A DNA stretch of 64,000 nt from Ignatzschineria indica (lineage in GTDB: Bacteria > Pseudomonadota > Gammaproteobacteria > Cardiobacteriales > Wohlfahrtiimonadaceae): NCBI RefSeq assembly GCF_003121925.1, contig NZ_QEWR01000004.1, forward strand, positions 248,001-312,000. Reading direction: 5' to 3'. The position numbers and the translations under genes are program-made. The notes beneath the pieces were generated by a model. It searched no databases. It saw only the letters and a list, made by a program, of their open reading frames with translations, and was not told the origin of the DNA. Positions 26,618 to 36,320 of the stretch are shown here, piece by piece (position 1 is the first letter of the stretch; every line of letters begins with the position of its first letter).

Positions 26618-27175
26618 TTACCGGCTCATAATCTCTGCATGACGAAGTGTCTTTTTAAGAAGTTTGATAAAGATATTTCGCTCCTCATCCGATAAGTGTG
26701 TGATAAGGGAGTTCTCTAGATCGATATGGGTAGGTGCTACTTTTTCAATCAATGCTTTCCCCTCTTCTGTGAGCGTTACAATAACACCTCTTCGATCTTT
26801 AGGATCGGTGGAGCGCTCAATGAGACCTTTGGCTTCTAGGCGAATCATACGATTAGAGAGCCCCCCAGAGGAGACAAAGATCAACTCTTGGATACGACCA
26901 GGAGTGAGTTGATGATTCTCTTCTCTAAGGAGAACAGCCAAGATATTGAAGTCCCCAAAATTGATGCGATAGCGTGATAAGTTTTCGTCGATCATCTTAT
27001 TGATGAAAGAGTCCATTCGTACAATTCGTCCGATAATTTCGGTGCCGGTAAAATCCATCTGTTGAAGTGGGGTTGCTTGCCACTTCTCAATCACTTGATC
27101 AACAAGATCAGGAGGGGTGTTATCACTCTCTATAAGAGTACTTTCACACGCTTGTTCTTGGGGCTCTTTGGGCAT
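26618..27175 (-). CDS. MarR-family transcriptional regulator
   Basis: A 185-residue winged-helix regulator, likely a dimeric repressor responding to a small ligand. Winged-helix region visible as LTPGRIQELIFVSSGGLSNRMIRLEAKGLIERSTDPKDRRGVIVTLTEEGKALIEK, here covering about 95-150, with the typical DPKDRR wing. The N-terminal 50 residues are longer than in small MarR proteins. ATG with AAGGAG 8 nt upstream. Divergent from guaD across a 303-bp gap, so guaD or itself could be the target; a short GCACT-CA-AGTGC palindrome lies in that gap near 27350. Confidence 0.88.
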   Translation of the reverse strand: MPKEPQEQACESTLIESDNTPPDLVDQVIEKWQATPLQQMDFTGTEIIGRIVRMDSFINKMIDENLSRYRINFGDFNILAVLLREENHQLTPGRIQELIFVSSGGLSNRMIRLEAKGLIERSTDPKDRRGVIVTLTEEGKALIEKVAPTHIDLENSLITHLSDEERNIFIKLLKKTLRHAEIMSR

Positions 27176-27421
27176 TATTTCGCTCCTTATGTAACTTTAA
27201 TCCCGAAAATTTTAGGTGCCGTATTGATCGATCTTCTACTATCGGATGCAATAAATAATCGTTATAGAATATCGTTATAGAATCATGATCTATGATTGAT
27301 GATCTTTAACGGTAGGGCAATTATAACGTTTTTTCACTTTTTTGGCAGTGGCACTCAAGTGCGATCTCTTATGAGAAGGATATCGTTTTTAGCAAAAATA
27401 TGGTATCTTTCTACAAAGATT

Positions 27422-27453
27422 CTTCCGTCAAAGAGATTTGCGGAAGTTTTTTT
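27422..27453 (+). terminator. Intrinsic terminator in the guaD leader
   Basis: CTTCCG/CGGAAG stem (27422-27427 with 27441-27446) and seven U, ending only 26 bp before the guaD ATG. No + strand gene precedes it (marR-type gene is divergent), so it is an attenuator in the guaD leader or the end of a short RNA. The rest of the 27176-27478 gap shows no other clear element; the known purine riboswitch fold was not recognised. Confidence 0.65.
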
Positions 27454-27478
27454 ATGATTAGAGGGGAGTTGAGGGTAG

Positions 27479-28834
27479 ATGTCGATGCAGAAATCAGTTA
27501 TGGATCAAAATTTAAAGCATGCCAGAAACCAAGGGGAGCGCAGAGCAATCCGTGGGGCGCTATTAACCTTCCATCAAGATCCATTTTTTCATCCGCTAGA
27601 GGAATCATATCGCTATGAGTCAGATGCGATTGTGGTGATGGAAGGGGGGATGATTGTTGCGGTTGGTTCAGCAGATCAGTTGCTACCTACATTAGAAAAT
27701 ACTCCGATTACCCACTATCGCGATCACCTTATTTTGCCGGGATTTATCGATAGCCACGTGCATTATCCCCAAACAGAGATTATCGCCTCTTATGGCGAGC
27801 AGCTGATCGATTGGCTCAATCAATATACCTTTATCGCTGAACAGAAATTTAAAGATCGAGCTCATGCCGATCAAGTGGCAAAACGCTTTTTGCAAGAACA
27901 ACATCGCAATGGGGTCACCTCTTCGACGATATTTTGTACCGTTTTCCCAGAATCAGTTGATGCGATTTTTAGTGAGGCTGAACGCTACAATATGCGTATT
28001 ATGGCTGGAAAGGTCTGTATGGATCGTAATGCGCCCGAAGCTCTCTTAGATACTGCTCAAAGTGCTTATGATGAATCGAAAGCGCTTATTGAAAAGTGGC
28101 ATGGGCGTGGACGGGCAGAGTATGTTATTACGCCACGATTTGCACCAACATCCACTTTTGAGCAGTTAGAGATGGTCGGCGCATTAGCTGCAGAGTATCC
28201 CGATACCTTGATTCAATCCCATATCTCTGAAAATCTCGATGAGATTGAGTGGGTTCGTTCGCTCTTTCCTAAAGTACTCGACTATGCGGATGTTTATGAT
28301 CAGTATGGTCTATTGCGAGATCGTGCGATCTACGGGCATGGTGTCCATTTAACAGAGCGGGAGCTTGCGATTCTTCATGAGCGTGGTGCGGCTGTAGCAC
28401 ATTGCCCCACCTCCAACTTCTTTTTAGGCAGTGGTGCTTTCAATCTCCAGCACGCCAAAGCAGAGGTGCGTCCTATTAAGGTCGGTTTAGGGACTGATTT
28501 AGGTGCGGGGACGAGTTTCTCTATATTGCAGACGATGAATGAGGCCTATAAAGCTGCACAACTCAACGGGGCTCCCTATTCATCACTACATACTTTCTAT
28601 CTTGCAACCCGCGGGACAGCTGAGGCGCTTCAGCTTGAAGAGAAGATCGGCTCAATTGCTCCAGGAATGGAGGCTGATTTGACAATTTTAGATCTTAAAT
28701 CAACCCCGATCATCGAATATCGTATGCAATCTGCCTCTTCATTAGAGGAAGCGCTCTTTATTCAGATGATGATGGGGGATGATCGGGCAATTGCTGCCAC
28801 CTATATTGCAGGAGAACCAGTTTACACTGCCTAA
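27479..28834 (+). CDS. guaD: Guanine deaminase
   Basis: Hydrolyses guanine to xanthine and ammonia; zinc-dependent amidohydrolase superfamily. Metal and substrate motifs: FIDSHVHYPQTE (HxH), the central SHISEN and GHGVHLTE histidines, HCPTSNFFLGSGAF, and the Asp ligand in GLGTDLGAGTSFS. 451 residues, normal length. ATG 27479 has GAGGG upstream. Single gene with its own terminator. It could feed nitrogen from purines together with the upstream hydrolases, but no other purine catabolism gene is in view. Confidence 0.93.
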   Translation: MSMQKSVMDQNLKHARNQGERRAIRGALLTFHQDPFFHPLEESYRYESDAIVVMEGGMIVAVGSADQLLPTLENTPITHYRDHLILPGFIDSHVHYPQTEIIASYGEQLIDWLNQYTFIAEQKFKDRAHADQVAKRFLQEQHRNGVTSSTIFCTVFPESVDAIFSEAERYNMRIMAGKVCMDRNAPEALLDTAQSAYDESKALIEKWHGRGRAEYVITPRFAPTSTFEQLEMVGALAAEYPDTLIQSHISENLDEIEWVRSLFPKVLDYADVYDQYGLLRDRAIYGHGVHLTERELAILHERGAAVAHCPTSNFFLGSGAFNLQHAKAEVRPIKVGLGTDLGAGTSFSILQTMNEAYKAAQLNGAPYSSLHTFYLATRGTAEALQLEEKIGSIAPGMEADLTILDLKSTPIIEYRMQSASSLEEALFIQMMMGDDRAIAATYIAGEPVYTA

Positions 28835-28906
28835 CGTCTCTTTGAGGTACTGATGATCTCTCTCCAAAATTGAATCGATACCTCGACGAACAGTGGGCTG
28901 TAAAGT

Positions 28907-28938
28907 GCCGGTAGCCGTAATAAGCTGCCGGCTTTTTT
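28907..28938 (+). terminator. guaD terminator
   Basis: GCCGGTAGC/GCTGCCGGC stem (one G.U) at 28907-28932, followed by six U. Confidence 0.88.
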
Positions 28939-29480
28939 ATTCCAGTAAGAAGCAATCCGATAAGAAGTAATATTAAAAAAACAATAATTAGGAGATGATA
29001 GAGAGAGAAAAGTGGAGAGGGAAATAGAGATAAAAAAAGTTTGACTATTTTTTGCTCGTTTTTTTTGGGGGTAAGATTGAGATAGAGTATCGAAAACAGA
29101 ATAGTACTGGCACTCTTTTTAGATCTTGATCACCTTCTATTTAATATCTGTTAAGAGCATTTTTTGATACTGTTTTTGCTCTGTTCTGCCTCTCTCTTTT
29201 TTGGCTGCGGAATGATCTTAATATCTCTCCCTATTGCTCACTTTAACCAAAGAGTTAAAGCAAGTAAGAGTAGTAAAGTCGGTGAAAAAATAGGGATAGG
29301 AAGTAAAGGCGAGGAAGATTTTTACTCTGCTCAATTTTTAAAAGATAGAGCTTGCAGAGATCTACTCTCTTAGATCATTTTTTGAGAAGGGGAGAGAAGC
29401 GCTTTAGTGAAAGAAGAGAAAGATTGGGGAAAATATTTTAGTTGCTTTCTCTGTTTCTCTGCGATATAGCTATTTCTTAA
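28939..29480. other. Gene-free AT-rich gap between guaD and the metY leader
   Basis: About 540 bp without a convincing gene. A 69-codon frame (29164-29373, TTG start, no ribosome binding site) begins with a hydrophobic stretch but has no support. A TTGCTT / 17 bp / TATAGC pair near 29441-29470 could be the metY promoter. Confidence 0.5.
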
Positions 29481-29595
29481 GCGCCTAAGTTTATGTTTCT
29501 AATTTTTTGGACTTAGCGTGATTACTTTTTCATATCTCGATCCTGCGATTTGTGCGCCTCTAAGTGTAGAGAGCGCTTTTTTAGAGCGGATCGAG
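29481..29595 (+). promoter_or_regulatory. Structured metY leader with internal terminator
   Basis: Three stacked elements just upstream of metY: a CCTAAGT...ACTTAG hairpin (29484-29516), then an 8-bp outer stem CTCGATCC (29536-29543) / GGATCGAG (29588-29595) which encloses an intrinsic terminator, GCGCCTCTA (29554-29562) with TAGAGAGCGC (29567-29576, one bulged A) and six U (29577-29582). An intrinsic terminator 46 bp before the metY ATG with no preceding gene implies attenuation. It does not match the SAM riboswitch cores I know, and no MetJ box was seen. Confidence 0.5.
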
Positions 29596-29628
29596 TATGC
29601 AACCAATAAAATTTAGGAGTTCTTTTAA

Positions 29629-30918
29629 ATGACTACCCAAAACTGGAGTTTCGATACTCTACAAGTTCATGCCGGCCAAGTGGTTGATGAGACCAAATCG
29701 AGAGCCGTTCCAATCTATCAAACCTCAAGTTATGTTTTTGATGATTCGCAACATGCTGCAGATCTCTTCGGGCTTGCAAAGCCGGGTAATATCTATACTC
29801 GGATTATGAACCCTACAACAGATGTGCTTGAAAAGCGTGTTGCAGCATTAGAAGGGGGCGTTGGTGCATTAGCAACAAGCTCTGGCATGGCAGCAATTCT
29901 CTACGCTGTTTTAAATGTGGCAACCCCTGGTGATGAGATTATCACCTTAAGTACGATCTATGGGGGAACCTATACCCTCTTTAATAATCGCTTACAATCT
30001 CAATTTGGAATCAAGGTTCACTTTGTTGAACCGGAAGATTTCGCAGGATTGGAGAGCTTAATTAATGAGAAGACAAAAGCGATCTTCTTTGAGAGTATCG
30101 GCAATCCAGATATCAATATTCCCAATATTGAGAAGATTGTTGAGATTGCACAAAAACATCAGATTGTGACGATTGTTGATAATACCTTCGGAACCCCCTA
30201 TCTGATCAACCTCAAATCCTATGGCATCAATGTGATTGTCCACTCATTGACAAAGTATATTGGTGGCCACGGTACCTCAATTGGTGGTGCAATTGTCGAT
30301 AATGGTAATTTTAACTTTAAAGATAATCCGCGTTACCCTGGATTTAATACTCCCGATGCCGCTTATCATGGTTTGCAATATGCCGATCTTGGTGAACAGG
30401 CCTATATCTTAAAGGCGCGTGTTGAGTTATTGCGAGATACCGGAGCCTGTATTAGCCCCTTTAATGCATTCTTAATTCTTTTAGGTGCTGAGACCTTAAG
30501 TCTTCGTGTAGAGCGCATGACTGAATCTGCCCTAAAGATCGCAAAGCATCTTGAAAAACATCCGGCAGTCGCTTGGGTAAAACATCCTGGATTACCTTCG
30601 AGTGAGTATTATGAGCGAGCGCAGCGTTATTTCCCGAAAGGTGTCGGTGCTATCTTCACATTTGGTGTAAAAGGGGGGAAAGAGGCGAGCATTAAATTTA
30701 TCGATAATTTAGAGATCTTCTCTCTTCTTGCCAATGTAGCTGATGCGAAGAGCCTAGTGATTCATCCCGCGGGGACAACTCACTCACAGCTCGATGATGA
30801 GGGCTTAAAACTTGCTGGCGTACTGCCTGAGTTAATCCGTCTCTCTATCGGTTTAGAGGATGTTGATGATCTGATTGCAGATATTGATCAAGCATTAGAG
30901 AAATCACAGCAAGCATAA
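29629..30918 (+). CDS. metY: O-acetylhomoserine (thiol)-lyase
   Basis: PLP enzyme that makes homocysteine from O-acetylhomoserine and sulfide (direct sulfhydrylation). 429 residues, typical of MetY and longer than MetB/MetC. Seen: the N-terminal LQVHAGQ, YTRIMNPTTDVLEKRVAALEGG, the cofactor-binding TSSGMAAI, IVDNTFGTPYL and the PLP lysine in HSLTKYIGGHG. ATG with AGGAG about 9 nt upstream. metA lies downstream on the same strand behind a terminator. Known family; the acetyl substrate is supported by MetA residue Glu111 (next entry). Confidence 0.95.
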   Translation: MTTQNWSFDTLQVHAGQVVDETKSRAVPIYQTSSYVFDDSQHAADLFGLAKPGNIYTRIMNPTTDVLEKRVAALEGGVGALATSSGMAAILYAVLNVATPGDEIITLSTIYGGTYTLFNNRLQSQFGIKVHFVEPEDFAGLESLINEKTKAIFFESIGNPDINIPNIEKIVEIAQKHQIVTIVDNTFGTPYLINLKSYGINVIVHSLTKYIGGHGTSIGGAIVDNGNFNFKDNPRYPGFNTPDAAYHGLQYADLGEQAYILKARVELLRDTGACISPFNAFLILLGAETLSLRVERMTESALKIAKHLEKHPAVAWVKHPGLPSSEYYERAQRYFPKGVGAIFTFGVKGGKEASIKFIDNLEIFSLLANVADAKSLVIHPAGTTHSQLDDEGLKLAGVLPELIRLSIGLEDVDDLIADIDQALEKSQQA

Positions 30919-31023
30919 GGCTAAATAGGGTATTGATGATCGATGCTTATTCTCTTATCGATAGATTGTTAGAGGCGATACGAGCGTTAAGAGCGACAAG
31001 CGGTAGATGATCAATACAAAACC

Positions 31024-31060
31024 AAAAGAGCTGTTTATCACTATTAAGCAGCTCTTTTCT
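31024..31060 (+). terminator. metY terminator
   Basis: A 10-bp perfect stem AAAAGAGCTG/CAGCTCTTTT (31024-31033 with 31049-31058) with a U-rich tail. Confidence 0.9.
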
Positions 31061-31156
31061 CATTGGTAAAATAGATTATTGATATGTTGTTTTGAGATGT
31101 TATTGAGGTGTTACCCCATCGCTTTAACATTGAGAAATGGAATATGAGGAGGCTAA

Positions 31157-32080
31157 ATGCCGGTTAAAATTCCTAACGCGCTACCTGCTTACCAGGTATT
31201 GAAAAATGAAAATATCTTCGTCATGGATGAAGATCGTGCTGTCGCACAAGATATTCGCCCTTTAAAAATTGCAATTTTAAATTTAATGCCGCTCAAAGAG
31301 GTGACAGAGACACAGCTTTTGCGGGTATTAGGTAATACACCATTGCAGATCGATCCTGTCTTTATTGCGACAGAGAGCTATCAACCTAAAAATACCGATA
31401 AAGCGTATCTAGATACCTTCTATCGTACTTTTGAGGATATTAAAGAGGATGCATTTGATGGCTTTATTATTACGGGTGCTCCGGTGGAGACAATCCCTTT
31501 TGAAGAGGTGCAGTATTGGCAAGAGTTAACGGAGATCATGGAGTGGGCGGATAAAAATGTCTTCTCGACACTCTATATCTGCTGGGGCGCACAAGCAGGG
31601 CTCTACTACCGTTATGGTGTAGATAAGCATCCCTTAGAGAAGAAGTGCTTCGGCGTTTTTCCTCATGAAGTTACCGCTCAAAATGTGAAGCTCTTAAGAG
31701 GATTTGATGATCAATTTTATGCGCCTCATAGTCGCCATACAGAGGTAAGAAGAGAGGAGATTTTAGAGCATGAAGAGTTAATGATCCTAGCGGAGTCGGC
31801 AGAAGCAGGGGTTCATATTGTTGCCAATAGAGATCTGCGCCATGTCTATGTTATGGGGCATGGTGAATATGATCATGACACATTAGATCGTGAGTATCGC
31901 CGTGATTTAGAGCGGGGTGATAAGATCGATCCGCCTAAAAATTATTATCGTAACAATGATCCATCAGAGGCGCCGCTTGTCACTTGGCGTTCTCATGGTA
32001 ATCTTCTTTTTGCTAATTGGTTGAACTACTGCGTCTATCAGGAGACACCATTTGATCTGCTTTCGCTTAAAAAGCGTTAA
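31157..32080 (+). CDS. metA: Homoserine O-acyltransferase, MetA family (predicted acetyl-specific)
   Basis: Activates homoserine for methionine synthesis. 307 residues; family motifs [10 protein letters not shown], catalytic Cys142 in [10 protein letters not shown], and the GHGEYD segment of the acyl-transfer triad. The specificity position after ITGAPV is Glu111; published MetA work links Glu there to acetyl-CoA and Gly (E. coli) to succinyl-CoA. So this enzyme probably makes O-acetylhomoserine, matching the adjacent metY. ATG with GAGGAGG upstream. Often annotated as homoserine O-succinyltransferase; I consider that name misleading here. Confidence 0.94.
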   Translation: MPVKIPNALPAYQVLKNENIFVMDEDRAVAQDIRPLKIAILNLMPLKEVTETQLLRVLGNTPLQIDPVFIATESYQPKNTDKAYLDTFYRTFEDIKEDAFDGFIITGAPVETIPFEEVQYWQELTEIMEWADKNVFSTLYICWGAQAGLYYRYGVDKHPLEKKCFGVFPHEVTAQNVKLLRGFDDQFYAPHSRHTEVRREEILEHEELMILAESAEAGVHIVANRDLRHVYVMGHGEYDHDTLDREYRRDLERGDKIDPPKNYYRNNDPSEAPLVTWRSHGNLLFANWLNYCVYQETPFDLLSLKKR

Positions 32081-32238
32081 AGAGGGAGTCAGGCCAGTAG
32101 AATGAGGTTCGTAGCGTTGGCTAAGAAGAGCTAGGGGATATTCTTTGAGAGTGAGATCCTGAAATTGGAACTCTAAAGTCGAAATCCCAGAATCGAAATT
32201 ATGAATCATCAATTATCGAGAGAGATAAGAGAGATAAG

Positions 32239-32273
32239 AGAGATAGCCAGGAAAATGGGTTATCTCTTTTTTT
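32239..32273 (+). terminator. metA terminator
   Basis: AGAGATAGCC/GGTTATCTCT stem (one G.U; 32239-32248 with 32258-32267) followed by seven U. It is preceded by three 9-bp copies of the GAGAGATAA type (about 32219-32245). The rest of the 32081-32495 gap is AT-rich; a TATAAT at about 32473 may be the -10 of the next gene. Confidence 0.85.
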
Positions 32274-32495
32274 ATAAAAAAGCGTAAAAATAGATGCCGA
32301 TATCGATAGAGGTATTTGATGGAACTATCAATGGGGGATCGATGGGGGGCATCGAGGAGATCATTAATTGAATGGGGTCTATAGATCGGTACTATCATCG
32401 ACACTATAAAATATTCTATAAAGTAGTGTATTATAACGATCTCTTATTAATAAATTTATGTAAATAAATACCTATAATGGTGAGGTAAAATCAAG

Positions 32496-34451
32496 ATGAA
32501 AAGACATCTTATTGCAGTAGGGATCTGGATGGCGCTCTTTCCAGAGGCAGTTGTTGCTTCTGAGGAGAAGTCGTTACAAATTCGTGTTGATCTTAATAAT
32601 GTTGATGCGATTGGGTCGCTATTTGATGGAGGTGAGCTTCCGGAGCAACCCTTATCTGAGCAATCTCTATCTGAGATAACTACTGTTACTGAGATGGTTT
32701 CAGCGCCGAAAGAGTCAGAAAATATCCCCGCTTTAGAATTGCGTTCGCAAGTAGCAGAGAGAGCGCAAGCGCCTGTTGAGATTGTGGAAGAGATAAGCTC
32801 TTCAGATCCTCAATTATTGATGGAGGATCTTGATGTATCGGAGGAAGAGATGGTGCTCGTTGCTGAAAATTTTCAGCGATTTACAATGCCAACAGAAGCG
32901 ATCGATTATAGTGCGCGTGCTAATTACTGGGCAGAAAAAGCCGCTAAGGCAGGGGAGAGTTACCCTTATCAAGCACGGGTCAGTAATAATATCTTAAATC
33001 GCTTTCAACAACGTTTTAAAGAGCAGTTTAAGGAATCAGTTGATAGCTCTTCGCTCCTTGTGAATCAGAAAGGCTTGACTCCGAAGGGGGAGGCGCTCTA
33101 TCAGCTTCTCTTAGCAAGTGAGGAGGAGGGGCTCTTGCCACAACTCTACCATGTTGGGCGTATTCAAAATCTCCTTCAAGCAGACCCCGCTCTCTATCAG
33201 GCCGAGATCAATGAGCTTTTGCAGGTAGGGATGTTAGCCTATATCCGCGATATGGTCGTAGGAATGCCTGAATTGAAGAAGCGAGATCCTGATTGGTTAC
33301 TAGAAGGGCGAAAAGTGGATGCTCCTGAGGTTTTAGTAACATTGATAGAGAGTGATGATCCTGAAGCGATTGCCGCACAGTTACAACCAGCTTATCCTGA
33401 ATATCATAATTTGAAGCGAGCACTTCGAGCCTTTAAGGCGAAAGAATTTGATCAAGAGCCGGCGCTGATTGCAAAAGGGCCTACTATTAAGCCCGGCATG
33501 AGTGGAGAGCGTGTGATTCAGATGCGTGATCGTCTCAATTACCAGGGGTATGATGCAGGCGATGCTAATTATTATGATGCAAAAATGGGAGAAGCGGTTA
33601 AAGCATTTCAAAAGACCCATCTTTTAGAGCCTGATGGTGCCGCTGGAGCAAAGACGATTACCGAATTAAATCGCTCTAACCGTGATCGTATCGAGCAGAT
33701 TCAGATCAATATGGAGCGTTGGCGCTGGATGCCGGCAACAATGGGGAATCACTATGTTGCTGTCGATATCCCCGGTTTTCGTTATGCTGTTATTAAAGAG
33801 GGGAAAGAGGTTCTTAATGCGCGAACTGTAGTGGGGCGGGGCGCTCGTAAGACGCCGGTCTTTATGTCGCCGATGAGCTATATTGTCTTTAGTCCCTATT
33901 GGCATGTTCCTCGTTCAATGGCTGTCAATGATTTTCTTCCTCGCTTAAAGCAGAACCCTTATGCGCTTAATCGCTCAAAGATTCGAATCTTTCGCAATGG
34001 GGTAGAGATTGATCCTGGAACGGTAGATTGGTCACAATATAGTCGTAATAACTTTCCTTTTCAGTTACGGCAAGATCCTGGCGATCACAACTCCTTAGGT
34101 CGCGTTAAATTTATGTTCCCGAATGAACATGCAATCTATCTGCACGATACCCCTTCAAAATATCTTTTCGATAAAACATCACGAGATTTTAGCTCAGGGT
34201 GTGTGCGGATAGAGAATCCAGAAGAACTTGCTGAGTATTTTTTAGGCGAGGCAGGGTGGGATCAAAAACGGATAAAGTCAGCATTTAAGCGCTCTTCGGA
34301 AGCTCATGTCAGTCTAAATAAGGATAAAAAGATACCTGTCTATACTTTATACATGACAACGAGAGTAGAGAATGATAGTATCTCTTTCCGTGCTGACATC
34401 TACAGCAAAGACAAAGTGCTCCTAGAGTCACTCAGTAATCTTTCGAAATGA
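32496..34451 (+). CDS. L,D-transpeptidase, YcbB/LdtD-like
   Basis: Exported enzyme forming 3-3 peptidoglycan cross-links. 651 residues: signal peptide (about 1-22, cleavage after VVA), an acidic Ser/Glu-rich linker, the YcbB-type scaffold, a peptidoglycan-binding repeat (IKPGMSGERVIQMRDRLNYQ, about 330-390) and a YkuD catalytic domain with His550 in YLHDTPSK and nucleophile Cys569 in SSGCVRIEN. Longer than E. coli LdtD (615) because of the linker. ATG follows a GTGAGG weak site. Monocistronic. Confidence 0.92.
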   Translation: MKRHLIAVGIWMALFPEAVVASEEKSLQIRVDLNNVDAIGSLFDGGELPEQPLSEQSLSEITTVTEMVSAPKESENIPALELRSQVAERAQAPVEIVEEISSSDPQLLMEDLDVSEEEMVLVAENFQRFTMPTEAIDYSARANYWAEKAAKAGESYPYQARVSNNILNRFQQRFKEQFKESVDSSSLLVNQKGLTPKGEALYQLLLASEEEGLLPQLYHVGRIQNLLQADPALYQAEINELLQVGMLAYIRDMVVGMPELKKRDPDWLLEGRKVDAPEVLVTLIESDDPEAIAAQLQPAYPEYHNLKRALRAFKAKEFDQEPALIAKGPTIKPGMSGERVIQMRDRLNYQGYDAGDANYYDAKMGEAVKAFQKTHLLEPDGAAGAKTITELNRSNRDRIEQIQINMERWRWMPATMGNHYVAVDIPGFRYAVIKEGKEVLNARTVVGRGARKTPVFMSPMSYIVFSPYWHVPRSMAVNDFLPRLKQNPYALNRSKIRIFRNGVEIDPGTVDWSQYSRNNFPFQLRQDPGDHNSLGRVKFMFPNEHAIYLHDTPSKYLFDKTSRDFSSGCVRIENPEELAEYFLGEAGWDQKRIKSAFKRSSEAHVSLNKDKKIPVYTLYMTTRVENDSISFRADIYSKDKVLLESLSNLSK

Positions 34452-34586
34452 TGTTTACACTGTTAGCCAAAGTTCAATTTGATTGTTTAAGAGCTATCTT
34501 TCTGTAGCTTAAAAGCCACTTAAAATCGCTTAAAGAATGTTTGAAAGAGATTTTAAGGAGTGATAAAAAAATAAGCAAAAATTAAA

Positions 34587-34614
34587 TTGACACATTGAAA
34601 ACACAATGTATAAT
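34587..34614 (+). promoter_or_regulatory. Promoter of the tRNA-tuf operon
   Basis: Consensus -35 TTGACA (34587-34592), 16-bp spacer, -10 TATAAT (34609-34614), 13 bp before the first tRNA; expected for a strongly expressed tRNA-tuf transcript. Confidence 0.88.
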
Positions 34615-34626
34615 GATGGCTTCTCT

Positions 34627-34711
34627 GGTGGAGTTCCCGAGTGGTTAAAGGGACTAGACTGTAAATCTGGCGGCTATGCCTTCGTAGGTTCGAATCCTAC
34701 CTCCACCACCA
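34627..34711 (+). tRNA. tRNA-Tyr (GTA)
   Basis: 85 nt with a long variable arm, acceptor stem GGTGGAG/CTCCACC, anticodon GTA in CTGTAAATC, T-arm GGTTCGAATCC and encoded CCA. First of three tRNAs ahead of tuf, the usual tyrU-like arrangement. Confidence 0.96.
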
Positions 34712-34736
34712 AATTTTAGCTTCAAAAATGAGTTTC

Positions 34737-34810
34737 GCGGGTGTAGTTCAATGGTAGAATCTCAGCCTTCCAAGCTGATTGTGTGGGTTCGATTCCCATC
34801 ACCCGCTCCA
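34737..34810 (+). tRNA. tRNA-Gly (TCC)
   Basis: 74 nt, acceptor GCGGGTG/CACCCGC, anticodon loop CTTCCAA with TCC, T-loop GGTTCGATTCC, encoded CCA. Confidence 0.96.
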
Positions 34811-34815
34811 TTTCT

Positions 34816-34891
<76 letters not shown>

Positions 34892-34933
34892 TTCCCCTTC
34901 CGTGTAATTAATCTAATCAAGAAGAGTGATATT

Positions 34934-36124
34934 ATGTCAAAGGAAACTTTTAGTCGTAATAAGCCGCACGTCAATGTCGGTACAATTGGCCACGTTGACC
35001 ATGGTAAAACTACATTGACAGCTGCTTTAACAAAAGTAGGTAATGAGTCTGTAGGTGCAAACGTTCGTGCATATGATCAGATCGATAATGCGCCGGAAGA
35101 GAGAGAGCGTGGTATCACGATTTCAACTTCACACGTTGAGTATGAGTCTGAAAACCGTCACTATGCACACGTTGACTGCCCAGGGCACGCAGACTATGTT
35201 AAAAACATGATCACTGGTGCGGCACAGATGGATGGGGCAATCCTCGTTTGTTCAGCTGCTGATGGTCCGATGCCACAAACACGTGAGCACATCCTTTTAT
35301 CTCGTCAAGTAGGTGTTCCATATATTCTTGTTTTCTTAAACAAAGCAGATATGGTTGATGATCCTGAGTTGATCGAGTTAGTAGAGATGGAAGTTCGTGA
35401 GCTTCTTGATGCATACGATTTCCCAGGTGATGATACACCAGTAATCGTAGGTTCTGCGCTTAAAGCAATCGAAGGGGATGAGTCTGAAATCGGTGTTCCT
35501 GCAATTAAAAAACTTCTTGCAGCATTAGATGAGTGGATTCCTGAGCCAGTGCGTGAAATCGATAAGCCATTCCTTATGCCTATCGAAGATGTATTCTCAA
35601 TTTCAGGTCGTGGTACAGTTGTAACTGGCCGTATCGAGTCTGGTATTGTTAAGACTGGTGAAGAGCTTGAGATTGTAGGAATTCGTCCAACTCAGAAAAC
35701 AACTTGTACGGGCGTTGAGATGTTCCGTAAGCTTCTTGATCAAGGTCAAGCAGGTGATAACGTTGGTGTTCTTCTTCGTGGTACAAAACGTGAAGATGTT
35801 GAGCGTGGTCAAGTATTAGCAAAACCAGGTTCAATTAAGCCGCACACAAAATTTGAAGCAGAAGTATATGTATTATCTAAAGAAGAAGGTGGTCGTCATA
35901 CTCCATTCTTCAAAGGATACCGCCCACAATTCTACTTCCGTACAACTGACGTAACAGGTGCAGTTGAACTTCCAGAAGGTGTAGAAATGGTAATGCCTGG
36001 TGATAACATCAAGATGGTAGTTGAGTTAATCAACCCAATCGCGATGGACGAAGGTTTACGTTTCGCAATCCGTGAAGGTGGACGTACAGTTGGTGCAGGT
36101 GTTGTATCTAAAGTTATTGCATAA
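34934..36124 (+). CDS. tuf: Elongation factor Tu
   Basis: GTPase delivering aminoacyl-tRNA to the ribosome. 396 residues (E. coli 394). GTP-binding motifs: GHVDHGKT (19-26), [17 protein letters not shown] (NKxD) and GSALKAIEG (SAL); domains 2 and 3 complete with [18 protein letters not shown]. Effector region [16 protein letters not shown] is normal. ATG with AAGAG upstream. Flanked by tRNAs on both sides, the tufB-type context. Codon use is strongly biased, as expected for a highly expressed gene. Confidence 0.99.
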   Translation: MSKETFSRNKPHVNVGTIGHVDHGKTTLTAALTKVGNESVGANVRAYDQIDNAPEERERGITISTSHVEYESENRHYAHVDCPGHADYVKNMITGAAQMDGAILVCSAADGPMPQTREHILLSRQVGVPYILVFLNKADMVDDPELIELVEMEVRELLDAYDFPGDDTPVIVGSALKAIEGDESEIGVPAIKKLLAALDEWIPEPVREIDKPFLMPIEDVFSISGRGTVVTGRIESGIVKTGEELEIVGIRPTQKTTCTGVEMFRKLLDQGQAGDNVGVLLRGTKREDVERGQVLAKPGSIKPHTKFEAEVYVLSKEEGGRHTPFFKGYRPQFYFRTTDVTGAVELPEGVEMVMPGDNIKMVVELINPIAMDEGLRFAIREGGRTVGAGVVSKVIA

Positions 36125-36142
36125 TTACTGCTAGCAGTATTT

Positions 36143-36218
36143 GGGTCAATAGCTCAATTGGCAGAGCGACGGTCTCCAAAACCGTAGGTTGAGGGTTCGA
36201 TTCCTTCTTGGCCCGCCA
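36143..36218 (+). tRNA. tRNA-Trp (CCA)
   Basis: 76 nt, acceptor GGGTCAA/TTGGCCC with one G.U pair, anticodon CCA in CTCCAAA, T-loop GGTTCGATTCC, encoded CCA. Lies between tuf and secE as in many gammaproteobacteria. Confidence 0.95.
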
Positions 36219-36224
36219 AAATAT

Positions 36225-36260
36225 AAAGCAGTCAGTTTTGTTTCTGACTGCTTTTATTTT
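36225..36260 (+). terminator. Terminator of the tRNA-tuf operon
   Basis: An 11-bp stem AAAGCAGTCAG/CTGACTGCTTT (36225-36235 with 36244-36254) and a U-rich tail directly after tRNA-Trp. Confidence 0.9.
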
Positions 36261-36320
36261 ATCTAATCAAAATTATCTAGTATAATGCCGGTTTAATGTG
36301 CATGAATGAGAAGTAATAAG

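Noticed and set aside
29164-29373. 69-codon frame with hydrophobic start upstream of metY
   Set aside because: TTG start, no ribosome binding site, AT-rich gap composition.
29440-29628. SAM riboswitch or MetJ operator before metY
   Set aside because: Neither the SAM-I core nor AGACGTCT-like boxes could be found; only hairpins and a terminator are supported.
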